From Lagierella massiliensis (GTDB lineage: Bacteria; Bacillota; Clostridia; Tissierellales; Peptoniphilaceae), in contig NZ_CYUO01000005.1 in the NCBI RefSeq assembly GCF_001407835.1, forward strand, positions 620,001-684,000: a stretch of DNA of 64,000 nt, given 5' to 3'. The notes beneath the pieces were generated by a model. It was not told the DNA's origin. It saw only the letters and a list, made by a program, of their open reading frames with translations, and made no database searches. A program made the position numbers and the translations under genes. Shown here piece by piece: positions 15,497 through 24,605 of this stretch; the first letter of the stretch is position 1; each line of letters opens with the position of its first letter.

Positions 15497-17066
15497 AGAA
15501 CAACTTTTAAATATAAAAGAAAAAACTTATCCACTGCTTTTAGATAGACTTAAATCAGAAGGATATATTATAGATGGAGAAAACATTTGCCCAAAAGGGA
15601 AATTTTACGAAAGTCAAACAAGGATAGTTTTAAGAAACTGTGATGTAATAAACCCTGAATCTATTGAAGAGTATATAGCAAGGGATGGTTATTTAGCACT
15701 TGAGAAATCCCTACATAGTGTTTCTCGACAAGAAGTAATAGACATAATTAAAGATTCAGGTCTTAGAGGTAGAGGAGGGGCAGGTTTCCCAACTGGTATA
15801 AAATGGGAGTCCGCTTTTGTTCAAGAAGCAGATCAAAAATATGTTATTTGTAATGCTGATGAGGGAGACCCAGGTGCGTTCATGGATAGATCTGTGTTAG
15901 AAAAAGATCCACATGCAGTTCTTGAGGGCATGGCAATATGTGGTAGAGCAATAGGAGCGTCAAAGGGATTTATCTACGTTAGAGCTGAGTATCCAAAAGC
16001 TGTAAAAAGTCTTATGAATGCAATAGAAGAAGCTGAAAAGTTAAATCTTTTAGGTGACAACATAATGGGTACAGACTTCTCTTTTAGCATAAGTTTAAGA
16101 CTTGGTGCAGGAGCCTTTGTATGTGGTGAGGGGACTGCACTTATGGAATCTATAGAAGGCAAGAGAGGAATGCCGAGAAACAAGGAATTTAGAACTACTA
16201 CAAGAGGACTTTGGGGTAAGCCAACAGTAATAAATAATGTTGAAACATTTGCAAATATCGCACAGATTTTAAATAAAGGCAGCGACTGGTTTAAGTCAAT
16301 TGGGACTGAGAAATCAACAGGTACAAAAGTATTTGCCCTTGTTGGAAAGATAAATAACTCTGGGCTTGTTGAAGTACCAATGGGAACAACTATAAGAGAA
16401 ATAGTTTATGAAATTGGTGAGGGTATACAAGATGGAAAGAAAGCAAAAGCTGTTCAAACTGGTGGACCTTCAGGAGGTTGTATACCTACAAGACTTTTTG
16501 ATACTGGCTGTGATTTTGAATCACTAAAAGCGATAGGTTCTATAATGGGTTCAGGCGGTATGGTTGTTATGGACGAAGATGACTGTATGGTTGATGTTTC
16601 AAGATTCTTCTTGGAGTTTTCTGTAGATGAGTCATGCGGAAAATGTACACCATGTAGAATAGGAAACAAGAGACTTCTTGAAATGCTTGATGATATAACT
16701 AAGGGAAGAGCAACAGAAGAAACTATAAAAAAACTTGAAGAATTATCAGAGATAGTTGCCGCAACAAGTCTTTGTGGTCTTGGTCAATCAAGTCCAAATC
16801 CAATACTTTCAACATTAAAGTACTTCCCAGAAGAGTACTATGCTCATGTGGGCGAAAACAAAACATGTCCTGCAAAGAAATGTAAAGGAGTTTTAAAGTA
16901 TATTATTACTGAAAAATGTATTGGATGTACAAAATGTGCAAGAAACTGTCCTGTTAGCTGTATTTCAGGAGAAGTTAGAAAACAACATGTCATTGATCAG
17001 GATAAATGTATTAAATGTGGTCAATGTAAGGATGCGTGTCCAGTTGGAACTATTATTTTAGCTTAG
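15489..17066 (+). CDS. NuoF/HydB-like NAD(P)H- and FMN-binding hydrogenase subunit
   Basis: Flavoprotein of 525 aa. The GTG at 15489 is chosen because AAAGGAGG (15476-15483) lies 5 bases upstream; an in-frame ATG at 15468 would lie before that site. Motifs are FMN site GRGGAGFPTGIKW, NADH site NADEGDPGAF, the N3-type [4Fe-4S] motif ESCGKCTPCRIG with a later CGLGQ, and two C-terminal [4Fe-4S] ferredoxin motifs (CIGCTKCARNCP and CIKCGQCKDACP). The usual CGEETAL reads CGEGTAL. It lacks a separate N-terminal [2Fe-2S] domain. The composition fits electron-bifurcating or NAD(P)-reducing hydrogenases. Confidence 0.93.
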   Translation: MNKEQLLNIKEKTYPLLLDRLKSEGYIIDGENICPKGKFYESQTRIVLRNCDVINPESIEEYIARDGYLALEKSLHSVSRQEVIDIIKDSGLRGRGGAGFPTGIKWESAFVQEADQKYVICNADEGDPGAFMDRSVLEKDPHAVLEGMAICGRAIGASKGFIYVRAEYPKAVKSLMNAIEEAEKLNLLGDNIMGTDFSFSISLRLGAGAFVCGEGTALMESIEGKRGMPRNKEFRTTTRGLWGKPTVINNVETFANIAQILNKGSDWFKSIGTEKSTGTKVFALVGKINNSGLVEVPMGTTIREIVYEIGEGIQDGKKAKAVQTGGPSGGCIPTRLFDTGCDFESLKAIGSIMGSGGMVVMDEDDCMVDVSRFFLEFSVDESCGKCTPCRIGNKRLLEMLDDITKGRATEETIKKLEELSEIVAATSLCGLGQSSPNPILSTLKYFPEEYYAHVGENKTCPAKKCKGVLKYIITEKCIGCTKCARNCPVSCISGEVRKQHVIDQDKCIKCGQCKDACPVGTIILA

Positions 17067-17074
17067 GAGGGAAA

Positions 17075-18808
17075 ATGGTAAATATTAGAATAAATGGAGT
17101 AGAAATGGCGGTTGAAAAAAACACTACCATATTAGAGGCTGCAAACACCATTGGTATAAAAATACCTACACTTTGCCATTTGAATCTTCATGATATAAAA
17201 TTTGTAAATAAACTTGCAAGCTGTAGGGTTTGTATGGTGGAGGACTTACGGAATGGTAAGCTTCTTCCAGCATGTGCAACTCCAGTTAAAGAGGGAATGG
17301 ATATTAACACTGACAGTGTTAAAGCTGTTAAGGCGAGAAGGGCAATTGTAGAGCTTTTACTTTCAGATCACCCTAATAGCTGTTTAACATGTGCTAAAAA
17401 TTTAGATTGTCAATTACAGGCAATAGCAAGGGACTTAAACGTAAGAGACATTCCTTACAAGGGAGAAAAAAGAGAACTTCCAATAGATGACAGCTCCTTA
17501 TCATTAGTTAGAGATGCTAACAAATGTATCCTATGTAGAAGATGCGAAACAATGTGTAATGAAGTTCAAACAGTTGGAGCCCTGGCAGAAGTAGGAAGAG
17601 GATTTGACACATACGTTGGAAGTACATTTGAAAGATCAATGTATGAAACCACTTGTACTTTCTGTGGGCAATGTCTATCAGTATGTCCTACTGGAGCACT
17701 AACAGAGGTTTCAAATGTAGATAAAGTATGGGACTTACTTCACTCTGACAAGGTGGTTGTAGTTCAAACTGCACCAGCAGTTAGAGTTGCCCTTGGAGAA
17801 TCCTTTGGTTTAGAACCAGGAACCGTTGTTACAGGTAAAATGGTAAATGCTCTTAGAAGACTTGGATTTAAAAAGGTGTTTGACACAAACTTTGCAGCAG
17901 ACCTTACAATAATGGAAGAGTCAAATGAGTTTGTTGAAAGATTAAAAGGAAATGGAAAACTTCCTATACTAACATCATGTTGCCCTGGTTGGGTAAACTT
18001 TATGGAACAACAATTTAGCGACATGATTGATATCCCAAGTACTTGCAAGAGTCCTCATGAGATGTTTGGAGCAGTTGCAAAGTCATATCTATGTGAGAAG
18101 ATGGGTATAGAACCTAAAGACTTGGTTGTAGTTTCTGTTATGCCATGTATTGCAAAGAAGTTTGAAGCTGCAAGGCCAGAACTTGAATCAGAAGGAATCT
18201 CAGATGTAGATGTGGTTATTACAACAAGAGAGCTTGCTTCAATGATTAAAGAAGCTGGAATAAATTTCCTTGAGCTTGAAGAAGAAGACTTTGATGATCC
18301 ACTGGGAGAATCAACTGGAGCAGGAGCAATCTTTGGAGCAACAGGAGGAGTTATAGAAGCTACTGTAAGAACTGCATATGAAAAAATTACAGGAGAAGAA
18401 CTTGGAAATCTTGAATTCACAGACCTTAGAGGTCTTACTGGAATAAAAGAAACTCAAGTTGAAATAGATGGAAAAACTATTAGAATAGCAGTTGCAAATG
18501 GTCTTGGCAACACAAGGAGATTACTTGAAAAGGTAAAAAGTGGCGAAGAAGAATTTCATGCCATAGAAGTAATGGCTTGTCCAGGAGGCTGCATAGGTGG
18601 AGGAGGACAGCCATATCACCATGGTGACCTTTCCATACTTAGAAGAAGAGCAGAGGGAATTTACTCAATAGATAAAAATAAGAAAAAGAGGAAATCCCAT
18701 GAGAACGAAAAAGTACAAAAACTTTATGATGAGTTCTTTGGTGGAGTTGCAAGCCCACTTGCACATGAATTACTGCATACTTCATATGAAAAAAGACCTA
18801 AATTATAA
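17075..18808 (+). CDS. [FeFe] hydrogenase catalytic subunit (HydA/HndD type)
   Basis: Catalytic subunit that interconverts protons and H2; 577 aa. The ATG at 17075 follows GGAGGG by 4 bases; an earlier in-frame ATG at 17036 lies inside the preceding gene. Order of cofactor sites: N-terminal [2Fe-2S] domain (CHLNL, SCRVCMVE, ACATPV), the His-ligated cluster (HPNSCLTCAKNLDC), two [4Fe-4S] clusters (CILCRRCETMC and CTFCGQCLSVCPTG), then the H-cluster motifs TSCCPGWV, MPCIAKKFE and MACPGGCIGGGGQP, and the small-subunit tail. All ligands are present. With the two upstream genes it forms a trimeric NAD(P)-linked, possibly bifurcating, hydrogenase. Confidence 0.96.
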   Translation: MVNIRINGVEMAVEKNTTILEAANTIGIKIPTLCHLNLHDIKFVNKLASCRVCMVEDLRNGKLLPACATPVKEGMDINTDSVKAVKARRAIVELLLSDHPNSCLTCAKNLDCQLQAIARDLNVRDIPYKGEKRELPIDDSSLSLVRDANKCILCRRCETMCNEVQTVGALAEVGRGFDTYVGSTFERSMYETTCTFCGQCLSVCPTGALTEVSNVDKVWDLLHSDKVVVVQTAPAVRVALGESFGLEPGTVVTGKMVNALRRLGFKKVFDTNFAADLTIMEESNEFVERLKGNGKLPILTSCCPGWVNFMEQQFSDMIDIPSTCKSPHEMFGAVAKSYLCEKMGIEPKDLVVVSVMPCIAKKFEAARPELESEGISDVDVVITTRELASMIKEAGINFLELEEEDFDDPLGESTGAGAIFGATGGVIEATVRTAYEKITGEELGNLEFTDLRGLTGIKETQVEIDGKTIRIAVANGLGNTRRLLEKVKSGEEEFHAIEVMACPGGCIGGGGQPYHHGDLSILRRRAEGIYSIDKNKKKRKSHENEKVQKLYDEFFGGVASPLAHELLHTSYEKRPKL

Positions 18809-18816
18809 TTACAAGA

Positions 18817-18845
18817 GGGATAAGTGCAATGCTTATCTCTTTTTT
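18817..18845 (+). terminator. Terminator of the hydrogenase operon
   Basis: GGGATAAG (18817-18824) pairs with CTTATCTC (18832-18839, one G-U) around a 7-base loop, then six Ts. Confidence 0.75.
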
Positions 18846-18858
18846 AATTACGTTTATT

Positions 18859-18886
18859 TTGAAAAAACACATCAAGATGTTATAAT
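18859..18886 (+). promoter_or_regulatory. Promoter of the J-domain gene
   Basis: TTGAAA (18859-18864), 16-base spacer, TATAAT (18881-18886), 33 bases before the ATG at 18920. Confidence 0.65.
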
Positions 18887-18919
18887 TTTAGTATTACGAT
18901 TAGTGATAGAAGGTGAAAT

Positions 18920-19705
18920 ATGAGAAAAATATGGGGAAAGTTCATCTTAGGACTTGCAGATGTGCTTGACTTTCTAATAGGTGGATTAATAAAAATTCTT
19001 CAGGCTATTGTGGATGTTATATCTGGACTTGGAAAGAGCGTGCTTGGCATATTGGCAGTTTTAGCTTGTTCTGGATTTGTATTCTTTTTACCAATTTTGA
19101 TTATCTATCTTCCAGCTTTTTTATTGGTGTTTATATTTTTTATAGTAATACCATTACTTGGAAGAAAATTTATTAGTTACTTAGAATTTTTACATTATTC
19201 TGCAGTTGAGTACTTAAGAAACTATGGAGATTACTTAATTAACAATAGAGAAAATTATAAAAGTTATCAAGAGTTTAAAAAGGCTTACAGAGATAAAAAA
19301 GAGGAAGAAGAGAGAAAGAGAAAAGAACAAGAGAGAGCTCAAAATGAATTTTGGGAAGAAGTATTTAGAAACTTCTCTCAAGGATCAGGAACATATTATA
19401 GGACATATAGAACTGGTCAACAAAGCTCAAGCGGTTATGGTGGATACTATCAAAATCAAAGCCAAAACTATTCCAACCCTCTTGAAGATTTCAAAAAGAA
19501 ATATGAAAATAGTTGTGCTATTTTAGAGGTGCCTGTTAACACAAATGCATATGAAGTGAAGACAGCCTATAGAAAAATGGCCAAGAAGTATCATCCGGAT
19601 ATTAATAAAAGTGAGTCTGCAACAGAGATGTTTCAAAAGGTAAACGAAGCCTATGAATTTCTAACTGAAGAGAATATAAAAAGATACAATCAATATACAA
19701 ACTAA
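18920..19705 (+). CDS. Membrane-anchored J-domain (DnaJ-like) protein
   Basis: 261 aa. The N-terminal 80 residues are strongly hydrophobic (two or three membrane segments at about 10-30 and 38-80). A charged helix rich in Lys/Glu/Arg (about 112-145) and a Tyr/Gly/Ser/Gln-rich linker (about 150-185) follow. A C-terminal J domain (about 198-258) carries the HPD tripeptide (KKYHPDINKS) that stimulates Hsp70 ATPase. The zinc-finger and substrate-binding domains of true DnaJ are absent, so it is probably a specialised co-chaperone that recruits DnaK to the membrane. It has its own promoter and terminator. Confidence 0.88.
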   Translation: MRKIWGKFILGLADVLDFLIGGLIKILQAIVDVISGLGKSVLGILAVLACSGFVFFLPILIIYLPAFLLVFIFFIVIPLLGRKFISYLEFLHYSAVEYLRNYGDYLINNRENYKSYQEFKKAYRDKKEEEERKRKEQERAQNEFWEEVFRNFSQGSGTYYRTYRTGQQSSSGYGGYYQNQSQNYSNPLEDFKKKYENSCAILEVPVNTNAYEVKTAYRKMAKKYHPDINKSESATEMFQKVNEAYEFLTEENIKRYNQYTN

Positions 19706-19717
19706 TATTGTAATTTG

Positions 19718-19749
19718 AAAAGACATGACTGTAAAGTGATGTCTTTTTT
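19718..19749 (+). terminator. Terminator after the J-domain gene
   Basis: AAAAGACAT (19718-19726) pairs perfectly with ATGTCTTTT (19739-19747), ending in a T-run. Confidence 0.8.
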
Positions 19750-19993
19750 ATATGATAATTAAACTTTACAACAATAAATAATTATTAATAAAAGGTGAGT
19801 AGGGAAAAAATAAACCTCTAATTTTAGCTAATCAGAAAAATACATTAAATTGTGATAATGAATAATAATTTATTTTATCATGAAAAAAATGTTAAAAAAA
19901 CGAAACAATTAAGAAATTTTTTTGAAAAAGAAAACGATTTGAATTTAACATATTCATTCTCAAGGTATATTATTAATTATGAGGAGGTAAGGG

Positions 19994-20326
19994 ATGAATG
20001 AATTTATAGAAAAAATTGTCGAACTTGATGAAATGACTTCATCTCTAAAGGAAGAGTATAGGTTAAAGGAACAAGAACTCAGACAAGGTTTTAATCAATC
20101 AAAAACTAAGTTTGAAAAAGAACTTGAAGAGAAGTTTGATGATAGAGTTCGTACATTTGAAAAGCAAGCAAAAAGTGATTATAATTCTAAGGAAAAAGAG
20201 ATTAAAAGCAATTTAGATAAGAAGCTGAACCTTATTATGGAAAGATATAGCTTAGAAAAACCAGGGATAATAGATTATTTAACGAAAATGGTTTTGGAAG
20301 GTGATTTCAAAGATGGCAGGGGCTAA
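19994..20326 (+). CDS. V-type ATPase small stalk subunit (NtpF/AhaH-like)
   Basis: 110 aa, almost entirely a charged coiled coil (about residues 10-90, Lys/Glu/Asp rich). This is the character and position of the subunit H/NtpF that pairs with subunit E in the peripheral stalk of bacterial V/A-type ATPases. It is the first gene of the nine-gene V-ATPase operon, and the next start lies inside its 3' end. GGAGG stands 8 bases before the ATG. Identification rests on operon position and coiled-coil composition, since the sequence is little conserved. Confidence 0.75.
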   Translation: MNEFIEKIVELDEMTSSLKEEYRLKEQELRQGFNQSKTKFEKELEEKFDDRVRTFEKQAKSDYNSKEKEIKSNLDKKLNLIMERYSLEKPGIIDYLTKMVLEGDFKDGRG

Positions 20327-21332
20327 AGACTTTTCTGCTGTTAACACCAAAATATCGGGGATGGGTAAAAATTTATTTAATACTTCTGATTATAATTATA
20401 TTATGAGTTTGTCACAAAAGGATATATTAAACTTTCTAATGGAGAAAGAATTTATTAAAGCCACAGATTTTCAAGATTTGGATTATCTATCTGTTCACCT
20501 GAAGAGGATTCTAATTGAAAAAATGGAGGCTTTAAGTAATTTTATGGCAAAGGACTATAAAATTCTTATGGACTTAATTATTGACAGATATAAAATAGAT
20601 GATGTTAAGAAAGCTATAAGAAATATTTACAATGGAAACACTGGTTTTAATAAAGAAAATTTTGTTATTGAAGAAGATTTTTATAATTCTGTTAATTCAG
20701 GTGTGAATATTTCTGATTTTATAAAAACGTTAAGTAAAGAAAGATATTATGATTATATAAGAAATTATAGTGATAAGGTCGGCAGTGAAATTCTATTTTA
20801 CTTGGAGATGTCACTTGATAGATTTCATTATTCAGATATCTATAAATATTGTGAAAAGCTTGATAGAAAGAGTAAAAAAAAGGCAAAAGAACTCTTTGGA
20901 ACGATAATAGATTTAAAGAATGTCACTTGGATATACAGAGCAAAGAAATACTATGATGTAGATGATACCTTAATATATAATTATAGTATTTTTAGAGGGT
21001 TGAAGTTTGGTATTGATGATCTGTTAAAAATGTCAAAGATGGACTTTGATTCTTTTATGAATTTTATTAAAAATACCGAGTATAGTGTAAAATTTTTTGG
21101 TGACGGAGACAAGGATATAGACATGAGTCTTACAAATGATATATTTTTATACTCAAAATTTAAGGATTATTTTAAGAGTATGGAATTTAACATGGGTAAG
21201 GTTTTGGGATATATCTTGATTTATGAATTTCAAATCAAAGATATTATGGTGATAATGCAGGGAAAAGAAATGAAGATGAATAAAGAAAGTATAAAAGATT
21301 ACTTGATTTGTTATGAAGAAAGGAGGTTTTAA
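20313..21332 (+). CDS. ntpC: V-type ATPase subunit C (NtpC)
   Basis: Central-stalk adaptor (subunit C/d type), 339 aa, joining the rotor shaft to the membrane ring. The ATG at 20313 is preferred to an upstream GTG at 20301 because GGAAGGTGA lies 8 bases before the ATG. The all-helical, Lys/Asp/Tyr-rich sequence has the typical start AVNTKISGMGKNL and repeats of 'Y...I..L' helices found in the vATP-synt_AC39 family. The stop codon overlaps the ATG of the next gene. It overlaps the preceding gene by 14 bases. Confidence 0.85.
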   Translation: MAGAKDFSAVNTKISGMGKNLFNTSDYNYIMSLSQKDILNFLMEKEFIKATDFQDLDYLSVHLKRILIEKMEALSNFMAKDYKILMDLIIDRYKIDDVKKAIRNIYNGNTGFNKENFVIEEDFYNSVNSGVNISDFIKTLSKERYYDYIRNYSDKVGSEILFYLEMSLDRFHYSDIYKYCEKLDRKSKKKAKELFGTIIDLKNVTWIYRAKKYYDVDDTLIYNYSIFRGLKFGIDDLLKMSKMDFDSFMNFIKNTEYSVKFFGDGDKDIDMSLTNDIFLYSKFKDYFKSMEFNMGKVLGYILIYEFQIKDIMVIMQGKEMKMNKESIKDYLICYEERRF

Positions 21333-23257
21333 TGAAATCTCAAAGAATGTACATGATGAATTTAATTGGACAGATTGAAGATATGGAAAATATCTTAAGT
21401 GATATTGTGGATTCAAAAACTACAGAAATAATAGATACATCTGAACTAATTGAAAATAGTCAATTTATGTTTCCAATAAGTAGTGAAAATGTAAGTATGG
21501 CTATTGATTCTAATTACATCAAGAAATATCATGGTGATTTAAATGTAAATGAAGAGAGAGAAAAACTTGAAAACTTTTCAAATCATTTAAATATAGATTT
21601 AAAAAAGAATAAATTTTCAAAAAACTTTACTTCACCAATTTCACAATTAGATTTTGAAAATCTAAATAGTGAAATGGAAAACATTGATGATATTAGAGAA
21701 AAATTACAGGAAAAAAACAGGGACATGGATATTTTTAATATGTTTGGGAATATAAATGTTTCCATGTCAAAACTGTTGAAACTTGAGAATTTCAATTTTA
21801 AATTTGGAATATTGTCAAAGGAAGACAGGCTTAGGATAAAGAAAAATTACGAAAATATATTTGCGGCAATTTTTCATATGGGGACTTTAAAAGAAGGGGA
21901 AGTTTATTTTATTATCTATCCTGGTGATATGGAGGTAGATATAAGTAGAGTTTTAAGATCTCTAAATTTCCATGAAATAAAAATACCTGAGGGATTTGAG
22001 AAAAAACCTTCTGAGATAACTGAAAGGTTGACTCAGGAGATAAAGGAACTTGAAGAGAAATTAGAAAAAAGTAAAAAATTTATTGATGAATATAAGAAGG
22101 ATAATGAAGAGGGCATAGCTCAAATTCTAAAGGATAAATATAATAAGTTAAATCTTGAAGATACAAAGACTTCCTTGGCAGTTTCAAGTAGATATTTCTA
22201 TTTGGCTGGGTGGATTTCAAAAGAGGACAGCACAAAGATTTATAATGCCTTAACTGATAAGTATAAGGTTGATATAACTTTTCACGAAGTTGAAGACTAT
22301 GACATAAAACCACCTACAAAGTTAAAGAACAACAGCGTTTTTAAACCCTTTGAACTGCTTGTAAAGATGTATGGGGTTCCTAACTATGAAGAGATTGATC
22401 CTACACCTTTCTTTGCAATAACCTATATGCTATTGTTTGGTTCAATGTTTGGAGATGTTGGGCAAGGACTTTTCTTTGCAATAGCTGGAATATTAGTTGG
22501 AAAGTTTATAAATAAGGATTTTGGTGGACTTGTTACAAGACTTGGAGTGAGTTCAACAATCTTTGGATTTTTATATGGGTCTGTCTTTGGGCTTGAAACT
22601 GTGATACAGCCGATTTTATTCAATCCATATGAAAATATTAATACCATTCTTATAATGGCAATAGCACTTGGAGTAATCTTACTAATAATGAGTTACTCTT
22701 TGGGAGTTACAAATTATATAAGGACAAAAAACTTTGAAGAACTTTACTTTGGAGAAAAAGGAATTGCAGGATTTTTACTATATATATCAATTTTAGGAAT
22801 TGCAAGCACAAAACTATTTGATTTGAATAGTATAATATTTGATATCTTTTTGATAATAGCCATATTATGTATTTTATCAATGATTTTCAAAAAGGTTTTA
22901 TATCAAAAGTTTGTATTAAAGCAAAAGACTGCTTTACCAAATGGATATTTTATAGAATCCAGTTTTTCAATTGTTGAAACTATAATTTCAATATTTTCAG
23001 GAACAATTTCCTTTATAAGAGTTGGAGCTTTTGCAATAAACCATGTTGGTCTATTCTTAGCTTTTTCAACAATTGGGAATATGATTGGTACAAAGACAGG
23101 ATCAATCGTAATGATAATTATAGGAAATATAGTAATACTTGGACTTGAAGGTTTAATAGTATTTATTCAATCACTAAGACTTGAATATTACGAAATGTTT
23201 AGCAAATACTACATTGGAGACGGAAGAGAATTTATTCCGGACAAAAATATATTTTAG
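21332..23257 (+). CDS. ntpI: V-type ATPase subunit I (NtpI), membrane stator
   Basis: 641 aa, family-typical length. The N-terminal half (about 1-330) is cytoplasmic with coiled-coil segments (such as ITERLTQEIKELEEKLEKSK). The C-terminal half carries seven or eight membrane helices starting at FFAITYMLLFGSMFGDVGQGL (about 360). The helix with the essential arginine is visible near SFIRVGAFAINHVGLF. It forms the ion half-channels against the NtpK ring. AGGAGG precedes the ATG. It starts in the stop codon of ntpC and is followed 9 bases later by ntpK. Confidence 0.94.
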   Translation: MKSQRMYMMNLIGQIEDMENILSDIVDSKTTEIIDTSELIENSQFMFPISSENVSMAIDSNYIKKYHGDLNVNEEREKLENFSNHLNIDLKKNKFSKNFTSPISQLDFENLNSEMENIDDIREKLQEKNRDMDIFNMFGNINVSMSKLLKLENFNFKFGILSKEDRLRIKKNYENIFAAIFHMGTLKEGEVYFIIYPGDMEVDISRVLRSLNFHEIKIPEGFEKKPSEITERLTQEIKELEEKLEKSKKFIDEYKKDNEEGIAQILKDKYNKLNLEDTKTSLAVSSRYFYLAGWISKEDSTKIYNALTDKYKVDITFHEVEDYDIKPPTKLKNNSVFKPFELLVKMYGVPNYEEIDPTPFFAITYMLLFGSMFGDVGQGLFFAIAGILVGKFINKDFGGLVTRLGVSSTIFGFLYGSVFGLETVIQPILFNPYENINTILIMAIALGVILLIMSYSLGVTNYIRTKNFEELYFGEKGIAGFLLYISILGIASTKLFDLNSIIFDIFLIIAILCILSMIFKKVLYQKFVLKQKTALPNGYFIESSFSIVETIISIFSGTISFIRVGAFAINHVGLFLAFSTIGNMIGTKTGSIVMIIIGNIVILGLEGLIVFIQSLRLEYYEMFSKYYIGDGREFIPDKNIF

Positions 23258-23266
23258 GGGGAAAAA

Positions 23267-23689
23267 ATGAAATTAATTTTAGGATTATCAATAATCGTGG
23301 TCTTAACCACAATCGCATCAGGATTTTATTTAAAAAACAATAATAGAGACAACTCAAAGAGAAAGTTAAAGAGAACTTTAGGCGTTAATTTGTTAAGCTT
23401 TATTCCATTAATACTTATGGCACTTATCATAATTTCACCAAATTCATCTTTAGCAGCAACCTCAGCAGAAAACTCAGCTAATGGACTTGGAATGTTGGCG
23501 GCAGCTCTTTCAACAGGAATGGCAACAATAGGTACAGGTTATGCAGTTGGGGTTGTAGGTTCTGCAGCACTTGGTGCGGTTTCTGAAGATGATACACTTC
23601 TTGGAAAAACACTTATCTATGTTGGTCTTGCAGAAGGTATCGCAATCTACGGCCTTGTAATTTCCATCATGATTCTTGGAAGATTATAA
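23267..23689 (+). CDS. ntpK: V-type ATPase subunit K (NtpK), rotor ring proteolipid
   Basis: 140 aa. The C-terminal helical hairpin (about 70-140) is the working c-subunit unit, with the ion-binding glutamate in GLAEGIAIYG and the Gly/Ala-rich partner helix MATIGTGYAVGVVGSAALGA. The N-terminal half has two other hydrophobic segments (about 2-22 and 42-60) joined by a basic loop (NNRDNSKRKLKRT) and no carboxylate, so each polypeptide offers one ion site. Whether Na+ or H+ is moved cannot be decided. Its stop shares a base with the next gene. Confidence 0.9.
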   Translation: MKLILGLSIIVVLTTIASGFYLKNNNRDNSKRKLKRTLGVNLLSFIPLILMALIIISPNSSLAATSAENSANGLGMLAAALSTGMATIGTGYAVGVVGSAALGAVSEDDTLLGKTLIYVGLAEGIAIYGLVISIMILGRL

Positions 23690-24000
23690 TGTATTCCTAC
23701 CTTATATCAAATGACGAAAGCATTGTTCAAGGATTAAAACTTTCAGGAATTAGGGGGACATTCAGTAAGGACAGAGAAAAATTAATAAGTATTTTTAAAA
23801 AGACTTTGAAAGATGAAAAAATTGGAACTGTTATCTTAACTGAAGATGTATCTGAAATCGTGCATGATTTGCTTATTGAACATAGGAAGAAGCGTAAAGC
23901 AAAACCTTTGATTGTTATAATCCCAGGACAAGGCGGATTAAAAGATAAGGATTTTATATTAAAATCTGTTAAAGAGTCCTTAGGCGTAAAGATTGATTAG
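23689..24000 (+). CDS. ntpG: V-type ATPase subunit F (NtpG)
   Basis: 103 aa, family-typical. CheY-like small fold with the pattern 'KDEKIGTVILTEDV' and 'LIVIIPGQGG' (residues about 40-50 and 74-83) seen in V-ATPase F subunits, which bind subunit D in the central shaft. It overlaps ntpK by one base and is followed 8 bases later by ntpE. A GATTAG then GTG spacing precedes the next gene. Confidence 0.88.
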   Translation: MYSYLISNDESIVQGLKLSGIRGTFSKDREKLISIFKKTLKDEKIGTVILTEDVSEIVHDLLIEHRKKRKAKPLIVIIPGQGGLKDKDFILKSVKESLGVKID

Positions 24001-24008
24001 GTGATAAT

Positions 24009-24605
24009 ATGATTTTACTTGAAAATAAATATGAGTTATTTAAAAAAGTAACTTACGACAAAAAGAAAGAAGAACTGGAAGAACATTATCAAAAACTCTA
24101 TTCAAAATTACAAGAAGACTTTGATAATTTTAAAGAGGAAAAAGAGAATCTATTTGATTTACAAGTGGCTAAAAAAGAAAGAGACATCACTAAAGAAATA
24201 AATGAAAAAATTCAGATTCAAGAAAACAAGAGTAGGGAAGAGATTCTTAAATTTAGAGAGAGAATGATTGAAGATATCAATAAAGATATTTTAGAAAAGT
24301 ACAAATCCTATGTTTCAGATGAAAGTTATGCTGTAAGTTTAAAAGAGAATGTTATGCCATTTTACAACAATCCAGATTTTGTAATAGGATTAACTTCAAA
24401 TGATGCAAAGAGACTTTCTCTTGATGAATCGAAGATTAAAATTTTAAAAGATGATGTTATAGGTGGATATACTTTAGAAAACATAAGAGAAAACAGCATT
24501 GAAGATAATACAATTAGTGAATTTGTAAAGAACAATAGAAAGACTATTGGTTTTATCATTCAAGATTTCATAAACAAAGTGGGAGGTAAGGTAGATGGAG
24601 AATAA
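24009..24605 (+). CDS. ntpE: V-type ATPase subunit E (NtpE)
   Basis: Peripheral stalk subunit, 198 aa. A long N-terminal coiled coil (about 10-95) is followed by a small globular C-terminal domain with VIGGYTLENIRENSIEDNT, matching the conserved 'GG' segment of subunit E. It pairs with the small coiled-coil subunit at 19994. The last 11 bases overlap the ntpA start. Confidence 0.88.
   Translation: MILLENKYELFKKVTYDKKKEELEEHYQKLYSKLQEDFDNFKEEKENLFDLQVAKKERDITKEINEKIQIQENKSREEILKFRERMIEDINKDILEKYKSYVSDESYAVSLKENVMPFYNNPDFVIGLTSNDAKRLSLDESKIKILKDDVIGGYTLENIRENSIEDNTISEFVKNNRKTIGFIIQDFINKVGGKVDGE

Noticed and set aside
18055-18420. Minus-strand ORF of 121 codons
   Set aside because: Shadow of the hydrogenase gene; serine-rich and without SD.
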